From: Hermatobates lingyangjiaoensis
Lineage: Eukaryota; Arthropoda; Insecta; Hemiptera; Hermatobatidae
Direction: 5' to 3'
DNA: 64,000 nt
Assembly: GCA_026182355.1 (NCBI GenBank)
Contig: JAPFBL010000068.1
Coordinates: 12,065,001 to 12,129,000 of the forward strand
Positions 1 through 13,500 of the stretch are shown piece after piece. How positions within the stretch are numbered: the stretch's first letter is position 1; the number at the start of each line of letters is the position of its first letter. The translations under genes were made by a program, and so were the position numbers. The notes under the pieces are model-generated. The model saw only the letters and a program-made list of their open reading frames with translations, was not told the DNA's origin and did no database searches.

Positions 1-3000
1 TTACTGATGTAATACAGTTTTAGAGGTATCCCTGTAAATATTGTAAATACAGAAAGAAAATAAATATCCTCTAAAAAGGAAAAGTTGAGGATAAGATTAT
101 TCGAATAGTTTACTACTCAAGAGCAGCAAATACAGTTGATGAAACACAAGCCCAACGTTACTAAACAGGTTAGCTGAGAATCAGATGGAAAGTGACGGAA
201 TGGCGGTGGGTATTCAGTTAGGTTAGGGGGAGGAGGTTACCATTTTCTTTGCTTCTTTCTTATCACGTTATGCCAGAGAGCCTTTAACAGGAAAAATCAG
301 GTTACCTTTTGCACTTCCATCCCTTCGTTTTATTGTTCCATTATCAAAACTGGATAATGCTGTATTTAAGGCCACCACTTAGATTATCTTCTTATAACCA
401 AGCTCTTTACCTTTCTTTTTTTTTTCCTAGCTTTTGTGAAGTTTATTTTCCTCTTTTTGAATTTAATTTACAATGATTTCTGTTTCACTTTTTTCAAGCA
501 ATGTTATTAGTGGATACATTAACAATTTTTTCAAAGTTTTTTTTGTAATAAGTTTACTTTATTATCATTATTATCTTTACTGTAGATGGATACAAAAGTT
601 TGTACATTTTAAGAAAAAAATATTTTTTTTACGTTATAATCAGTTAAGAATTGGATATTTTTATTGGAATTTGTAATATTGGATTTACAATTTTGGTATG
701 GAATTTAAAGTATAAAAACTTATTTATTAAGTAAAATTTTATAATTAAAAAGGTATAAAACGTAAGAGAAAGCATTTCTTTAACGTGCATGGAAGGTTTT
801 TTGTGTACATGTGTGGGTGGTCGTTGGTTGAGACGGAGTGAAAGGTGTTAGAACGAAAAAAACGTTTATGTCATGTGAATTCAATTAGTATTAAAATTTT
901 TAAATACAATTTTGCATTTTATATTAAACCTGACAAGAACTAGAATATTTTTCATAAAATATTTTTTTAAGTGTACACCTAAGTGTAAAGTCAGAAATAG
1001 TCTTTGGGATCATCGATCATACAAATCCCTCAAAATCTCGTAATGATTTTTTTTCAATTTCACTCTAGCTTACATTAAAATTAAAATATTGTCGTAAAAT
1101 AATTTGGAACTTATTAAATAAGCATAACTTCATGAAGCTAATGGTTTTCTCTTTAAATTCTAGGATTCAAAACTCGACTAATTCCTATAATATATGAATT
1201 CCAGTTATTAAGAAATACTCTGTACTCTTGCTACCATTATCTAAGAATATATATAACCTTTATAGATTAAAATTTTATTTATGAATTATTTTATCTACAC
1301 CATATCAATAAGATATCAAATATTTATACGAACCGAGTTATAATGTCAGGGGTATAATAGAAATTTTAAGTAAAATTTTATCTATTTAATGATCAGATAT
1401 GACAAGAAAAGTGTACAAAAACATGTTAAAATCAGGTACAATGATAAAATGTTATTTAATAAAACGATTATTGAGAAGTGTAGCAATAACATTAATAAGT
1501 TACATTGTAAACCTATAGTCCTTTAATATGTCGTGTCAAAAGACATTACATTTATGAAACTCTTTTATTTCTTACTCTATGGCTTGAATTGACATCATTT
1601 AACTATTCTGATTGGCACTTGTTTGTAATTATTATAATAATAATAATTCTGTGATATCACAAAATACGTTGTATCATTTTGTTAAAATGATGTAAAATAT
1701 TGCCACTAATAGGATGTTTAATAAATGGAGGTCATGCATCTCAGTTATCATGAAATTCTATTCAAAGCTGTCTCTCAGGGAATATCAGAGAAGATGCTCC
1801 ATTGTTTGAAGAGGTGCAATGCTGTATGCGCATGTCCTGGTCAGCGTTCTTGATCCGAACTTTCTATACACCGTTGGAAACTACGTTAGTGTTCCTAACT
1901 TGTAGTACTACAATACGTACTAGACGCATATTTAGTATTCCAACCGAAAATACACAACTGTTAAAATGGTCTAAATTACTGATAACACTGACACGGAAAG
2001 AGTAAAAGAACACTATTCAACGAAGAGATACTTTTAATATTTGAATTGTAGAACAAAATACAAAGGTTTATTAAAAGTATTTGAGAAACATTATACTTAC
2101 ATTTTTAAATCTGGAAACAATTTTACTTATGACAAAAGAAAAAATACACAGAAAATACATTCTTAATTAACCATATTAGTTTTATTTTGAGCGATTTACA
2201 AAGTAATTTTCTACTTCTGTTTTAATCCCAGAGTGCAATCCAATTTAACATAAGTATAATTAATGTCGGTTGAAAAAGAAAATATCAATGTGTTAAAACT
2301 TTGCTTATTCTGAATGTGAGAGGTCTTTGTAAGCGGATATTAAACGCAAACTAGGTTAGCGGTTTTCCTAAACTGTCTCACCAAAGAGCTATAAATACAG
2401 GATTTTAGTCCTGTTTATGTAAAGTACTGAAGGTAATCCTTAATCTGTAACAGGATCTCAGTGCTGATCTAATGCAGTTTACTAATTAATAACGGGCAAA
2501 ATTTAGTGAAGAGTATCAATATTTATCATACTATGACATATTGTTTAAAGTTAAATGATATTACATGTGTATACATTGGGATTTGTTAAATATCTGAAAT
2601 ATCCAATGTTTGTTATTGAAACAAAAAACCCAACTAAGAACAGATGGAATAAAATTCAAGAGCTAAACTACTATAAGGAATTTTGAAATGGGACTAAGGA
2701 TCTTTGACCAGAACTCTGGCTCTTCTCAGAGTTACACCACTTACTTGGTCAAAAGTGCTTAGTTCCATAGCTTAATGTGATAATGTGGTTTGGATATTAA
2801 TAGAAATTTTAAGAGATAACTTCATAAGCATATATGCTCGATACAGTTCGTATTAAAAAAGTTGAAACCTCCAATAATTATAGAAGTAGCATAGCCAATT
2901 TAAATAGTGTGTATTTAAGTATTATAAGTTGATTTCTCAAGTTGAATCCGAAACGATATTCAGTAACGTGAACTATGGGCGTCTACTCACAGTTGAATAA

Positions 3001-4689
3001 TGATATAGAATTGACTAGGATAACAGTTAAAAAAATGAAATAAAAGGTAAATATTGGATTATTCTTCATTATATTCTAGAATCTAAACAATTTATGTGGG
3101 TATCAAGAAGTTTTCTTCTTAAGATGTAACACAAGAAGAAATTTGCTAAATATGACCAAACACTTTCATAATTAAAGAAACTCATGAGAATATTAAAAAG
3201 AAACTTAAAAAAAATGTTCAGGATGTAGTTAATTTTTTTTATAATTACAAATAGAAAAGGATCACAATATTTTTCCAACTTTATTTATTTAACTTTTATC
3301 TACATCAGAAAATAACTTTCAAAAGTTAAATATTTATGAGAGACTGCAGCTGATTTTACAAGAGAGAATTATTTTCATGTGCAAAAACATTTTTTTTTTC
3401 ATAAACTAATTAAAATTATAAATGAGAATCTCATCAAATAGAAGAAGATTAATTAATGGACTCTTAAAGAGTTAAAAAGTAAAAAAAAAATATGAGGAGA
3501 CTTAAATGTAATGTGTAATTTTATTCAATGCCAACAGTTGAGCTATCTTGTCAAATTAGCCACTTAAATAAATCTGCTCTTAAAAGTTTTGAAATTTATT
3601 GCCATCAAGCTGGTTTGTTTCTTTAGGTTTCGTTTAACTTCTGGGGAAAAGTTATGAATTGAGGTAAAATTTCAAAAATAAAACATTATGTAAGCTGATC
3701 TGCCTGGCATTGCCTGGGATAAACATTTCAATCCTATATCAAAGAATAAGTTAGGTAATTATATGCATTAAAATCTAATTTGTCTGAATTGTCTACAATA
3801 ATCTATATGAAATGTGTAAAAAATACAAGGCATACAAAAAACTGTAGGTACATTTAAAAAAGTATTGTCGATGTTAGAAAATTTTGGTAAATCAATCAGT
3901 TTTATTTGAGAAGTTCGGATTGGTAAATTTAATAAATTAGTTGTTTGTGAATTCAGTTTAATATTGATGTATCAGTTGTACTCTTTTCAATTAATGCGTT
4001 TAATTAAACTGTTTTATCTAAAACTCTTTTTAGTTGATTTCAATAAATACTATATACTAAAGGTTTTTTCCAAAAGCTTTGCTGTAATGCTTTAAAACTG
4101 ACTAGGTGAAAATGAGAGATCTCATTTATTTATTAAAGAATATATATATACTAAATGCTGATAATGAGAAGAAAATAAGAAAACTATGCAATTATAATTA
4201 TTTTTTTCTATATTTATACTTTTCTTGTATATTTAATTTCATTTTGGGTTCAAACTAGACATTTTTAATGTTATGATAAAAGTCTTATCATAAAATGATA
4301 ATATGGTTAAATTCCATATGATATACATAAATTTTTGTTAGAGTTTAGCATATTAATAAAAATGAATATCTTTATTTGTTGACAAACAAATCAATAATTG
4401 ACAACAGTTATCTTTCAGCCCATATTTATTACATTTACTAATAAATTTATAAAAGCTCAAGTTTGAGTAATTGCTGTAAAACCTTTATTGATTGCTTCAA
4501 ACGTGCAAATAAAAATTAATGGAATAGTATGATTTTTTAAAACTGAGAATGAAAATAGATTATTTGGATAGTGTTAGGTCATTAATTATATAAATTATTA
4601 CATCAACTTTATTTAAGTTAACTGAAAACCTAAAAAGGATAACACTTCTGATTACAGTTATTTACAAAATGTAATATTTTCCACTGATA
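1..4689. other. AT-rich intergenic DNA, no gene seen
   Basis: Only short chance frames (for example 473-676, 1802-2005, 3278-3069). A patch around 1780-2000 is less AT-rich but I could not assign it. The hairpin at 2690-2766 is listed separately. Confidence 0.6.
2690..2766. repeat. 77-base imperfect hairpin
   Basis: Arms gggactaaggatctttgacc and its approximate complement (ggtcaaaagtgcttagttcc) match at about 18 of 21 positions. An inner aactctg/cagagtt stem surrounds ctcttct. It may be a small element or chance; no promoter or homologue seen. Confidence 0.4.
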
Positions 4690-7058
4690 TTAAAAAAAAT
4701 CGGGTGCTCTACACTCAACTTTACTATAAGTAAACTTAATATCAAACTTCTTGGGTGTATAATATATAATATCTCATTTAAGCATAATGTAAACATTTAA
4801 ATGGGAGATGTTTAGTCTTTCAATCCTGACATAGTACAGATAGTGATTGATCCACTTAGCAATAAATAAACCTTTTTTGTATGTCACACAATTAATGGAT
4901 ATACAATCATTAGTATAACTACATCAATAATAGCATTATGAAAAGCCAAAGTGAAAATTTGGTTATACGAAATAATTTCCTACAAGAGAGCATGGCTTCT
5001 GCTTCAATAGCCAGTGGATCTCTTACATAGTTTGTCTGACCTCCTTCTACATTTAATAATCAAGACAAATTTTCCCATTTAGAACTTGAAAATATTTTAA
5101 GTATTTTGAAAACATTACAAAGTTTTTATCTGAAATGTCAAAAACATGTAAGAAGAAATGTCGTTTTCAGATAATTTTTAATTTAAGATGTAGGAAAATT
5201 TCATTTATTATTTTTAAAAGAATTTTTTTAATTCTAAATGATGTTTTACATTTTTGGTCTATTATCAAATTAATATACTGGCAATTTTATGGCATGCTAG
5301 AGTTTTTTAAAAACTCACTTTTCTTTTCCTTAGTTAAAAATCATAAAATACCAATTTACTCTGAGCGAATGTTATTTTTCCCCACGTGCTGTACTCTCTT
5401 ATAAGTTTGTTATAAATATATATTGAGAGAAATATATTGGTGATTAGCCACTTTTGCATTCGTAAATAAAGTTCAAAGCCGATGTCTCTGTATAATTCTA
5501 AATTTAAAAGCTGGAAGATTGAAATTTTTAAAAATAATGGTATGAACTATTAGATTAGAACAGAAAAAAACTGAAAATTACACAAAAACATAGAAGCCCT
5601 TCTATAGGAAGAATAAGTTCATTCCAATAACTTCAATATTACCCAATAATAATGTTATTCATAAACGTAAAAAAATCAGCTTCTAATATTAACTTTTGTA
5701 GAATGGTGCAACATATAGATTGATCAGAACATTTTGTTAGACAATCCCATCATACCATAAGAAGAATCAGAAATGATATGTTTCATATGCTCATGTTTCA
5801 TATGTTGTTGTTGATTTTTTACATATAAGAATTTTATTCTTCTTACATCACATATATGTCGTTAAATCATTTAAACATGTTCATTATACCTCTAAACACT
5901 ATATTATTTCAGTGAATTCACTTGAAAAAATTTGAAGTCAATGTAAACAATGTAAAAAAATATCAAAAATTCGACAAGTATAGCAGGTGATCCCTTAGTC
6001 TAGGATAAACAAACAGTTTTTATAGCTTTATTGCTCTTTGCCGTGATTGAAATTTCATTAATTTTTTATGATTTGCTAATTTTGTGTTCCATTTTTGGTC
6101 AAAATTTCATGATTTTTTAATGAGCTGTTTAGACTCAAAAAAACATTTTCTGAAAACAGAAATCATACTTTAACGCCCCTATGGTGAGTGTTATTTTGAA
6201 GAAAATCATTTTAACTCATTTTCCACATAATGTTCTATCTCTAGACATAGTTACATTTTGATCCGTCAAACGGTATGGTTTATATTGTTCTTATAAGCTT
6301 TGGGATTGAAGTACGAGTATAAGTCAAAATTTTTACATTTCAATGAAAAAAAATATTTCCTGTTGTTTTAAAATTCTGAATATATTTTTCATTTATTCCA
6401 TTTGTTACCTCAAAGATAATGCCAACATTTCAAAACTCTTGAGTTAGCAGTTTAGGGGAAAAAATGTTTTTTAAAAAACGGTTTTTGGCAAAAAAAGTGA
6501 CTTTCTCGTCATGCATAATTCTTCCCAAACAATCAAGATCATCGTCACAATAGAGCCCATTTTTCGTAAAAATGTGTAAAATATTAATTTGATCCATCAA
6601 AGATTCTCGACCGTAGCGTAGGTAACAAGCAGGGTGGTCCACCCTGGGCGTCGCCATGTGAACATGGGACGGCTAAAGGGCAAATCGTAAAAAGACAATC
6701 TGACTTGATTTAAAAACGATATGGCCTGAAATATGGCTTGGAGCGTATAAAGGTCAACACAGGTAACAAGCAATCTTAGGTGTTATGGCGAGAAGGCTAG
6801 GGAGCACAGCGATCAAAACAGGTAAAAAGTTATCAATCTGTTCTGCTATTATCCGTGATATGGCTGGAAAGCTGGGTACACGTCTTAATATCAAAACAGG
6901 TACAAGCGATGCTAACACACTCACCCACCCACACACACAGACTTCATCGAAAAAACATCATAAAACGACTTTTGGGACCACAAAACATGTAATTTCGTTG
7001 AAATCTTGAGATCGATTTTTTTCACGATCACTATACTTTACTTATAGTAAAGCAAAAA
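4690..7058 (+). repeat. Repeat family A, full-length copy 1
   Basis: About 2.37 kb, homologous along its length to 59036-61050. The left end reads TTAAAAAAAATCGGGTGCTC then TACACTCAACTTTACTATAA. The right end is ..cgatcactatactttacttatagtaaagcaaaaata, so inverted TTTACTATAAGTAAA blocks sit just inside both ends. Short frames inside (for example 5135-5404) are not open in copy 2, so they are not genes. The terminal arrangement suggests a non-autonomous DNA element, but I cannot name its superfamily. The extra length over copy 2 is mainly the tandem block at about 6621-6910. Confidence 0.75.
6621..6910 (+). repeat. Degenerate minisatellite inside family A copy 1
   Basis: The phrase (a)caggtaacaagc or a variant recurs near 6621, 6762, 6821 and 6899. 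Between recurrences are variants of atatggctggaaagctggg. Spacings of about 141, 59 and 78 suggest a diverged unit of about 60-75 bases. In copy 2 the matching place (near 60895-60915) keeps one gtaacaagcaatg only. Confidence 0.55.
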
Positions 7059-8440
7059 TAGACTACAGTAATATTCGTTTAAAACTTCTGCTTAAGGTGT
7101 TGTCATCGACCAGTGAATACTTTTGTATACTTCTAATCAAAAATTTTACCTAAAAAAGGGTTACTAAAGGTTTACCTCCTCCAAAATTTGTACTTTTCTT
7201 GGAAATTTTAATCCAAATCTTAAAACTTTTTTAAATTGACTTAAAGTCTGTACTACTAGTTAATACTAGTTAATAAAGTCTGGAACCAATAAATGCTACA
7301 TAACCAGTGGTTATGTAGAGTCTTACAATGATTTCATTTTTTAATTTATTTTATGAAATCCAAAATTCCAAGAACTATTGAAAATAATAAATACTGAACA
7401 GAAGTTCTTTAAGTTAATTGTATGCAATTAATTAATAAGTATCAGGGAAGATATGAGAAACACCAATCAGAGGTGCTTGTATATTTATGTAAATATTTAT
7501 TATATTCAATATTTATACAACATATTATTTAGTCAAGATATTAAATTCAGAATTGAAGCTCAAGTTTCATAATTATACTATAAACTATTAACAACTCATC
7601 AGGTCACATTTGGTAGTTTACGCAGATATTGTAATGTGTTATATCGTAGTCATAATTAAGTGTAACTTGAATTTTAAAGAAGTCATAATTTAGTGTTTTT
7701 CGAATACATTTTTAATTTATTTCTGCTCAACTGAAAAGAAAAACATGAAATAGCATCCACTTAGGTCCTTAACTGAAATCTTAATTTGATGTCACATGTA
7801 CTGTCTTCAGAAACACACATACATACACACAATATAATAACACCATGCAAACACATAGATACAGAAATTTTAAAAAAATATAAAAAGCAGAAAATCAATG
7901 AGAAAACGATATTCTATTTATTCATCATATTAGATATTATAAGTCAATATTTTTTTAGGATTACCATATTTTGTTTCTTAGTGAAATTAGAAGAAATATG
8001 TATTGAATGTGTTGCATTTTAGTTAACATGAAAATAATTTGGAGGGTGGTGGCTATAAATCATGTTCATTTATCTGTCTTACGACGCGTAGGATAATAAA
8101 TCATAATAATAGAGGGAAACAAGTGTTAAATAGCCGGAGGTTTGAGACGGTCTTCGAAATATCGATTGCAGCAGGTGGTCTTAGGAACTGAGTCGATTTG
8201 TCAGTGAGAGTCATACATCAAACCTTCAAGACCAGAATTCCTTATTACTATTCATAAATACGATAAATCGTTGTTCAAAATATTCTTTGTTTAGGGAACT
8301 CTATTTTTTTCTTTGATATTCCATGTTTCAAGAAAAAAAAAACCCTGTTTGAAATGCTTTGCTATTGGTTTTGAAAATGAACTCTTAGAAATATCCTCTT
8401 ACTTGATAGACAGAGTATTTAAGCATATCGTCATTGAATA
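7059..8440. other. AT-rich intergenic DNA
   Basis: No gene or element recognised apart from the palindrome at 7296-7318. Confidence 0.55.
7296..7318. repeat. Perfect 10-bp palindrome, 3-base loop
   Basis: ctacataacc, agt, ggttatgtag. It stands alone in AT-rich DNA. Confidence 0.5.
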
Positions 8441-9436
8441 AATTAGTTTTTCTGTTTCAAAATTTCATACTTCTGCCAATGAAAAATGTTTTAAATAAAA
8501 ACCGAAACATTGACAATGAGTTTAATTTGAACCTGAAGAACTGACCGAGTTCTGGTAAACTTTTTTTGTTTCTACTTCACGATCATAATACACTTTATCA
8601 TTGAATAAAATGTATTACAATTTATTAATATTATTATATGTGTACAATTATATTACTATTAATTTATTATAAATTTATTGAAATTCCTCATAGATTTTTT
8701 GATGTTGAAAAAAAAAAAATGGATCAGAGAGTTTGTATTCATTCTTGTGTAAAAAGTGGTATTAAGTGCTTAAAAGCTCTTGAAATGTTGACAGTGGGGT
8801 ACGGTGAGTCAACATGAGCAAAAAAATGTTTAAAAGTGGTATAAGTTATTCCACAGATATTTATTTTTTTTAGCAGCAAAAAACCACCGAGAACGCAAAC
8901 ACAAGTTTAACCTTTATCCCTTCCCCAGAAAAACAACACATGCTTTATAGTCGAACCTGTGAACATATCATCGTGATGAATTTGCCAAAATTACAAAAAC
9001 AAAAAAAGATAAATTGGAGTGTAATGGGTGCTTAAAATTCAAAAAGTGTCGTTACTTTTTGATCTCCACTGGTCCACATATATACATACAAGAAGATTTC
9101 ACAATGACACTTGAAACAACAATCAATGATCAAAACATAATAAGAAATGGGAAAAAACGACTAAGATCTTTCAACCGTAACATCAGTTGGGTTTTTGACT
9201 GTGATGAAGACCACTTGTTACAGTTGAAAGATCTCTTAGTTTTTTTTTCCAGTTCTTATTGTGGTTTGATTATGTATATATAAAAGTATTGACCATGAAG
9301 TAAAAGCAAAAAAAAATGTTTATATGGACTCGGTCAGTTCTTCAGGTTCAAATTAAACTCTCGTTGCAAACGTTCAGTTTTTATTTAAACCATTTTTGTT
9401 GGCAGAAGTATACAATTTTGAAACAGAAGAACTAAG
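8441..9436. mobile_element. Nested inverted-repeat element, Penelope-like fold-back (family 3)
   Basis: The outer arms 8441-8587 and 9288-9436 are diverged reverse complements. Each contains attagtttttctgtttcaaa-type sequence, a cttctgcc block, an aaaccgaaac block and gaactgaccgag. One arm is also present as a single copy at 47055-47165. Inside lies a second, unrelated inverted repeat at 9128-9270 belonging to the family of 22948-23122. The layout resembles head-to-head 5'-truncated retroelement inserts, one inserted in the other. Frames inside, including 9014-9283, are not supported as genes. Confidence 0.55.
9128..9270. repeat. Inner inverted repeat with decayed hammerhead-like core
   Basis: Arms 9128-9181 and 9217-9270 with a 36-base spacer. 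The right half is homologous to 23036-23122 but reads GACTGTGATGAAGACCAC, so the core and stem II are altered. This is an older copy of the 22.9-kb family. Confidence 0.6.
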
Positions 9437-12400
9437 TATTACATTAGAGATTATTTTAAAAAAAAAACAGTCCATGAATTTCAGCAACAACGATCTAGTT
9501 TGAATGAACATGTGACGAAGTGTCATTTATCAGAGTAATTTATCATACTCTAACATACTAAAAGACAATGGGGTTCCTAAACACACCAAGAACTATTTAT
9601 CTAATATGGAGTCTTGCTCAAGACTGAAACATGTAGTTTGATTACAACATTTGTTAGACAACCATGCATCAAACAGCATAAAATGTTACTCTTCCTACCT
9701 ATTATATTAAATCATATAAAATCTCAACCTTCTTTCACTAAACCTTCAAATAACTATTATATTTCACTCCATACTTCTCATAAATTTGTAAATCAATGTA
9801 AAGAAATCTGACGCGTACAGCAGTATGATGAGTTTTCAGTTTTTACTGCAAAGTTACTCTTTGAGATAATAATAATATCAAGATAATCTTTTATAGATTA
9901 CTTATCTTTACGTTTACCTTACTCACAATATGAACGTTTTGTGTCAATAAAATCTACTATAACGTCCTATTTTGTTAATGCAATTTTAAAAACAAGCATT
10001 CAAAAAAAGTTTTTGGAAACCTTCAAAACATGATTTCATTTGGATCTGTCAAAGGATATGGGTTTTATCCTACCTTAATGTTTTTTAGAATCAATCACAA
10101 ATTAAAAATTCTATTGAAAAAAATGCCACTTATCTTGGTTTAAAAAACTGGGGGTTTTCTTCTAGTGCTGCTGTCAGTTCTACAATAAACCCAACATTTA
10201 TGGTACAATAAACCCATACACTCTATGGTAGTAGTATAATACTATAAATTGCAGAGTGTATATGATATCGTATAACCCACCCCTCAACTTATACCCCAAT
10301 CTTTTCATCATTAGTTTGATTATTGTTTGGTTCTTGTTATGATTGTTGTGATTTTGAAGTAGTTTTTCTATTACTATCACTCTTCCTTCTCAAACTCCGG
10401 TGCTAGGATTAAATCTAACATTATGTTAGATTACCTTTGTTTGTTATATTGACTTTCACACCATTCATAATTACTAATTATGAATTTCTATTAATCATAA
10501 AATATCTGATAATATTATTAAGAAAGTGAATTAAATGAGTGAATCTTTCTGTGTGTTCTGCGTATGCATGTAATTGTGTGAGTATGTATGTGAGTGTCTG
10601 CGTGTGTTAGCCAATGCACAAAGTAAGAGGGTATTGACCAGAGGCGATGACCCTGAAGCGAGGTCACTGAACTCTTGACCTTGTTTTGGGGGCTCAAATG
10701 ATTTAATATGACAAATATAATTGTCCTCCCCTTCTATACATCGCGCCCTTTAGCATAGACAAGAACATTTGTCATGAGCAGCCTACTGAATGAATAGGCC
10801 TTGTTGAAGCATTTGTCACTAAATAAAAAATTTAGATCTCAAGATAATTTTCCTTTACATTAAAATATTGATATAAATTGAATTAATCAATATTTATATT
10901 CGACTTATTTCTAAACATGCAAATGATCATGTATTTTGAGAAATCTGAAAAAAAATTTTGAGAAAGTAATCTGAAGTGTCCAATGCTCAAATTTATTAAA
11001 AGTGAATCTAATATGATTAATTCATGATTAATTAGTTACTGGTTTTAATTTAATTTTTATATCCTATAAAAACCCCCAGAGGGGTGGGCAACCTATGGCA
11101 CGCGTGACAAACTTGGCACGCCGATGACTTGTCTCTGGCATGCAAGAGCACAGGTTATCCTTAGCACAAATGCAAGCACATGTTACCCTAAGCACAGACA
11201 ACAAAAAACTACTTTCCTTGGGGTATAAGCTTTCATGCCATGACAGTATATGTACGTCCTGGTGGTGGAGAGGTTTAAGCTCTACGAAGCTAAAGAGATC
11301 TCAAGAGATCTAGACAACTATTAATGCTTCCCCCTTACTCATATATAATCACATCCATGGCGAAGCTAGTTGGGATTCTGAATAATACCTTGGACTGCAG
11401 AAGGTTTGTTTGGTTCAAAACAATGCCATATATACAGTGCTACATCCTTCTGCAGTCGCATGTACCCTGGTACGCATATTAAAGTTACTGTCCAGGTTTT
11501 GATGGCGGATCCGATATTCCTAAAAATCAGTTTAGCATAACTGCCTGAAGATTTGTATATCCTCAACTGTTATGACTACTTTTTTTTTTAAGAATGTGCA
11601 CAAATACAAATCTCCATCATAACATTCATGATAAGTCTTGGAAATTCATGATATCCATTATAAACAAGACCTTCATAGGAAAGGATATTTGGAGCATATC
11701 CTATCATAGGAAAATATTATGCATATAAGAGAAAATAATAAGGGAAAAAAGTTCTTGAGTTAATTCATTAAATGGAATCAATTTTCGACCACTTAAAAAC
11801 TGTGTTGATAAATGAATAAGAAAACCTTGTTTAGCTATTTGGTAAAAGGAGTAATACATAAATTAAGAGCTAACTGTAATGAAGGGTTGAGGAGGGGATG
11901 AGAGAAGACATTTATAAGAATGCGGAGAGGACAGGTTGTCTAGTGGGTTGCATGGTCAGTGGACAAAATTCCAATTAGAGAGGACGAATCGGCGACAGCC
12001 CAATCGACCCGCTAGTAATGAAGCTCCTGCACATTATGTTTCTGCCTTTATCTTGCTTCCATTCCCAGAGGCCCCTTTGGTCACGAAAAATGATCCTACA
12101 TAGCACCATAGACTTATCTCTATACCTTTCTACTTATCAACTGCACTTTCCCCAAGTTATTAGTCTACATGGAGCAAACAAAATTTATTAATTATCCAGC
12201 GTAAACCTTTTTACAAATTCCTTAATTTACTTTTTAGTTAAATAATTTAGATCAATAAAGATAATACACACATATTTTGAAGGTAAAAAAAACAAGTTCC
12301 AGAGATAAAAAAATATAATGTAATCTCTATGTTCTTTTATTTGCATTAAATACTAAGTCATATAACTTGAACAAAGTATTTGGTAGATACCATACACTCC

Positions 12401-13089
12401 TCACAAATTTATCCTGAGGCTAGAAACTAATCAATTTTTATTATTCAATCATTCAATTTTTTAATGGAGTCAAAATTATAAATATCGTACCCGGTGTATT
12501 TTTCCTATTACGGAAATAGTAATGATTGCTGTGCCTTGATAACAATTCAGTGCATTGATTGTGGAGATGTTGAGAAACTGAATCAAAGATGTCATTACAG
12601 CTAGAGCAACAAGCTGAGTAACAGACGTACAAAAGACAAGGTCTTACAAAAGAAGGTTTGCAGGAGGGTGAAGAGGTGAGTGCAAATTTGAATGAACCAT
12701 TTACTTACTCTTAGTGAAAGCAGCTATTAAGGAAAAATGTGAAATGTAACATGTTTTTAAAATAATGCATGTTTTCAGTTAACGATTTTCTTTTGCTTAA
12801 TCCATCCTTGTTTATCATAATCTTGAAATTTATTAATTATATCACCATTACTTATTTTCTTTAATTTTTTTTCAAATTAAATACACATTGGGCACACAAG
12901 TTATTTGGAATTCATGTTGGTAAAATTTTCATCTAGCTTCCTTCATGTCAATTTCTATCCTGGTCAATCACAGGTAGCGAGACGAGAATCTTGTTGGTAT
13001 AGAAAAAATCAATGGACGTATTCCTGTTTTAACCTCTTTCAAATTAGTTGAGAATTTCATCATTTAACTAGTGTGTTTAACTTATTTTT
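9437..13089. other. Intergenic DNA with a few less AT-rich patches
   Basis: Besides the hAT-like end at 11079, the patches near 10540-10800, 11230-11560 and 11880-12120 are richer in GC, but I recognise no family. The 66-codon frame at 11566-11366 has no motif. Confidence 0.5.
11079..11200 (+). mobile_element. Possible hAT-type element end
   Basis: cagaggggtgggcaacctat followed by ggcacgcgtgacaaacttgg resembles the CAGxGGTxGGCAACC termini of many hAT elements. The segment is GC-rich against an AT-rich background. I found no opposite end or target duplication, so this may be a truncated copy. Confidence 0.35.
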
Positions 13090-13500
13090 CCATGTTTAAC
13101 TTTTAATTTTTAAAGTCTCCGTCTAATATAATTAGTGACTCTTTTCAGAATTTCTTCTTCATTCAATTTTTTTTTTAATTTACTGGGTGTCATTCGAATG
13201 ATTCGATTATACATGTTATTGTCTTTTTGCATAAGTATTTAGAAGGAAAGCAATAAACCTGTATGATCTTTGAAGGGAGAATACTTTAAAAATTCTTCCT
13301 CTTAAAGTTATATTAAATCTTTCCTCAATTGAAGTTTTTATAGTAGATAATGACCTAGAGTGGGTTATATTATTCTTTTCAAAGAGTCCTTTAAAATTAT
13401 TGTTCAAAAATTCCCTTCTAGCATCACTGTTCATGTATTTTCGTTTGTATCATACTTTATTGAAATGGTATTGAAAAGAGTTAGGTAGTGACATAGTAGG
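13090..13500 (-). pseudogene. Decayed retroviral-type integrase fragment (Maverick/Polinton-like)
   Basis: The minus-strand frame 13434-13216 begins SDARREFLNNNFKGLFEKNN and runs through SIEERFNITLRGRIFKVFSL, resembling the end of the catalytic core of DDE integrases that contain D..GREF...K...HYS....K.S.VERFNRTL. After a stop at about 13216 a shifted frame continues NRIIRMTPSKLKKKLNEEEI, the usual following segment. The order and spacing fit the integrases found in Maverick/Polinton elements and related domesticated genes. Stops, a frameshift and loss of everything else show that it is dead. Assignment is from motif memory only. Confidence 0.5.

Noticed and set aside
1802..2005. 67-codon frame in a less AT-rich patch
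   Set aside because: No recognisable motif on either strand; too short to support.
4686..4695. piggyBac-type TTAA insertion for family A
   Set aside because: Some left ends follow TTAA but those at 58335, 43065 and 47850 do not, and the run of A makes TTAA likely by chance.
5135..5404. 89-codon frame in family A copy 1
   Set aside because: The matching sequence in copy 2 is interrupted by a stop soon after the start, and the composition is that of AT-rich noncoding DNA.
11366..11566. 66-codon minus-strand frame
   Set aside because: No family resemblance and no splice or repeat context.
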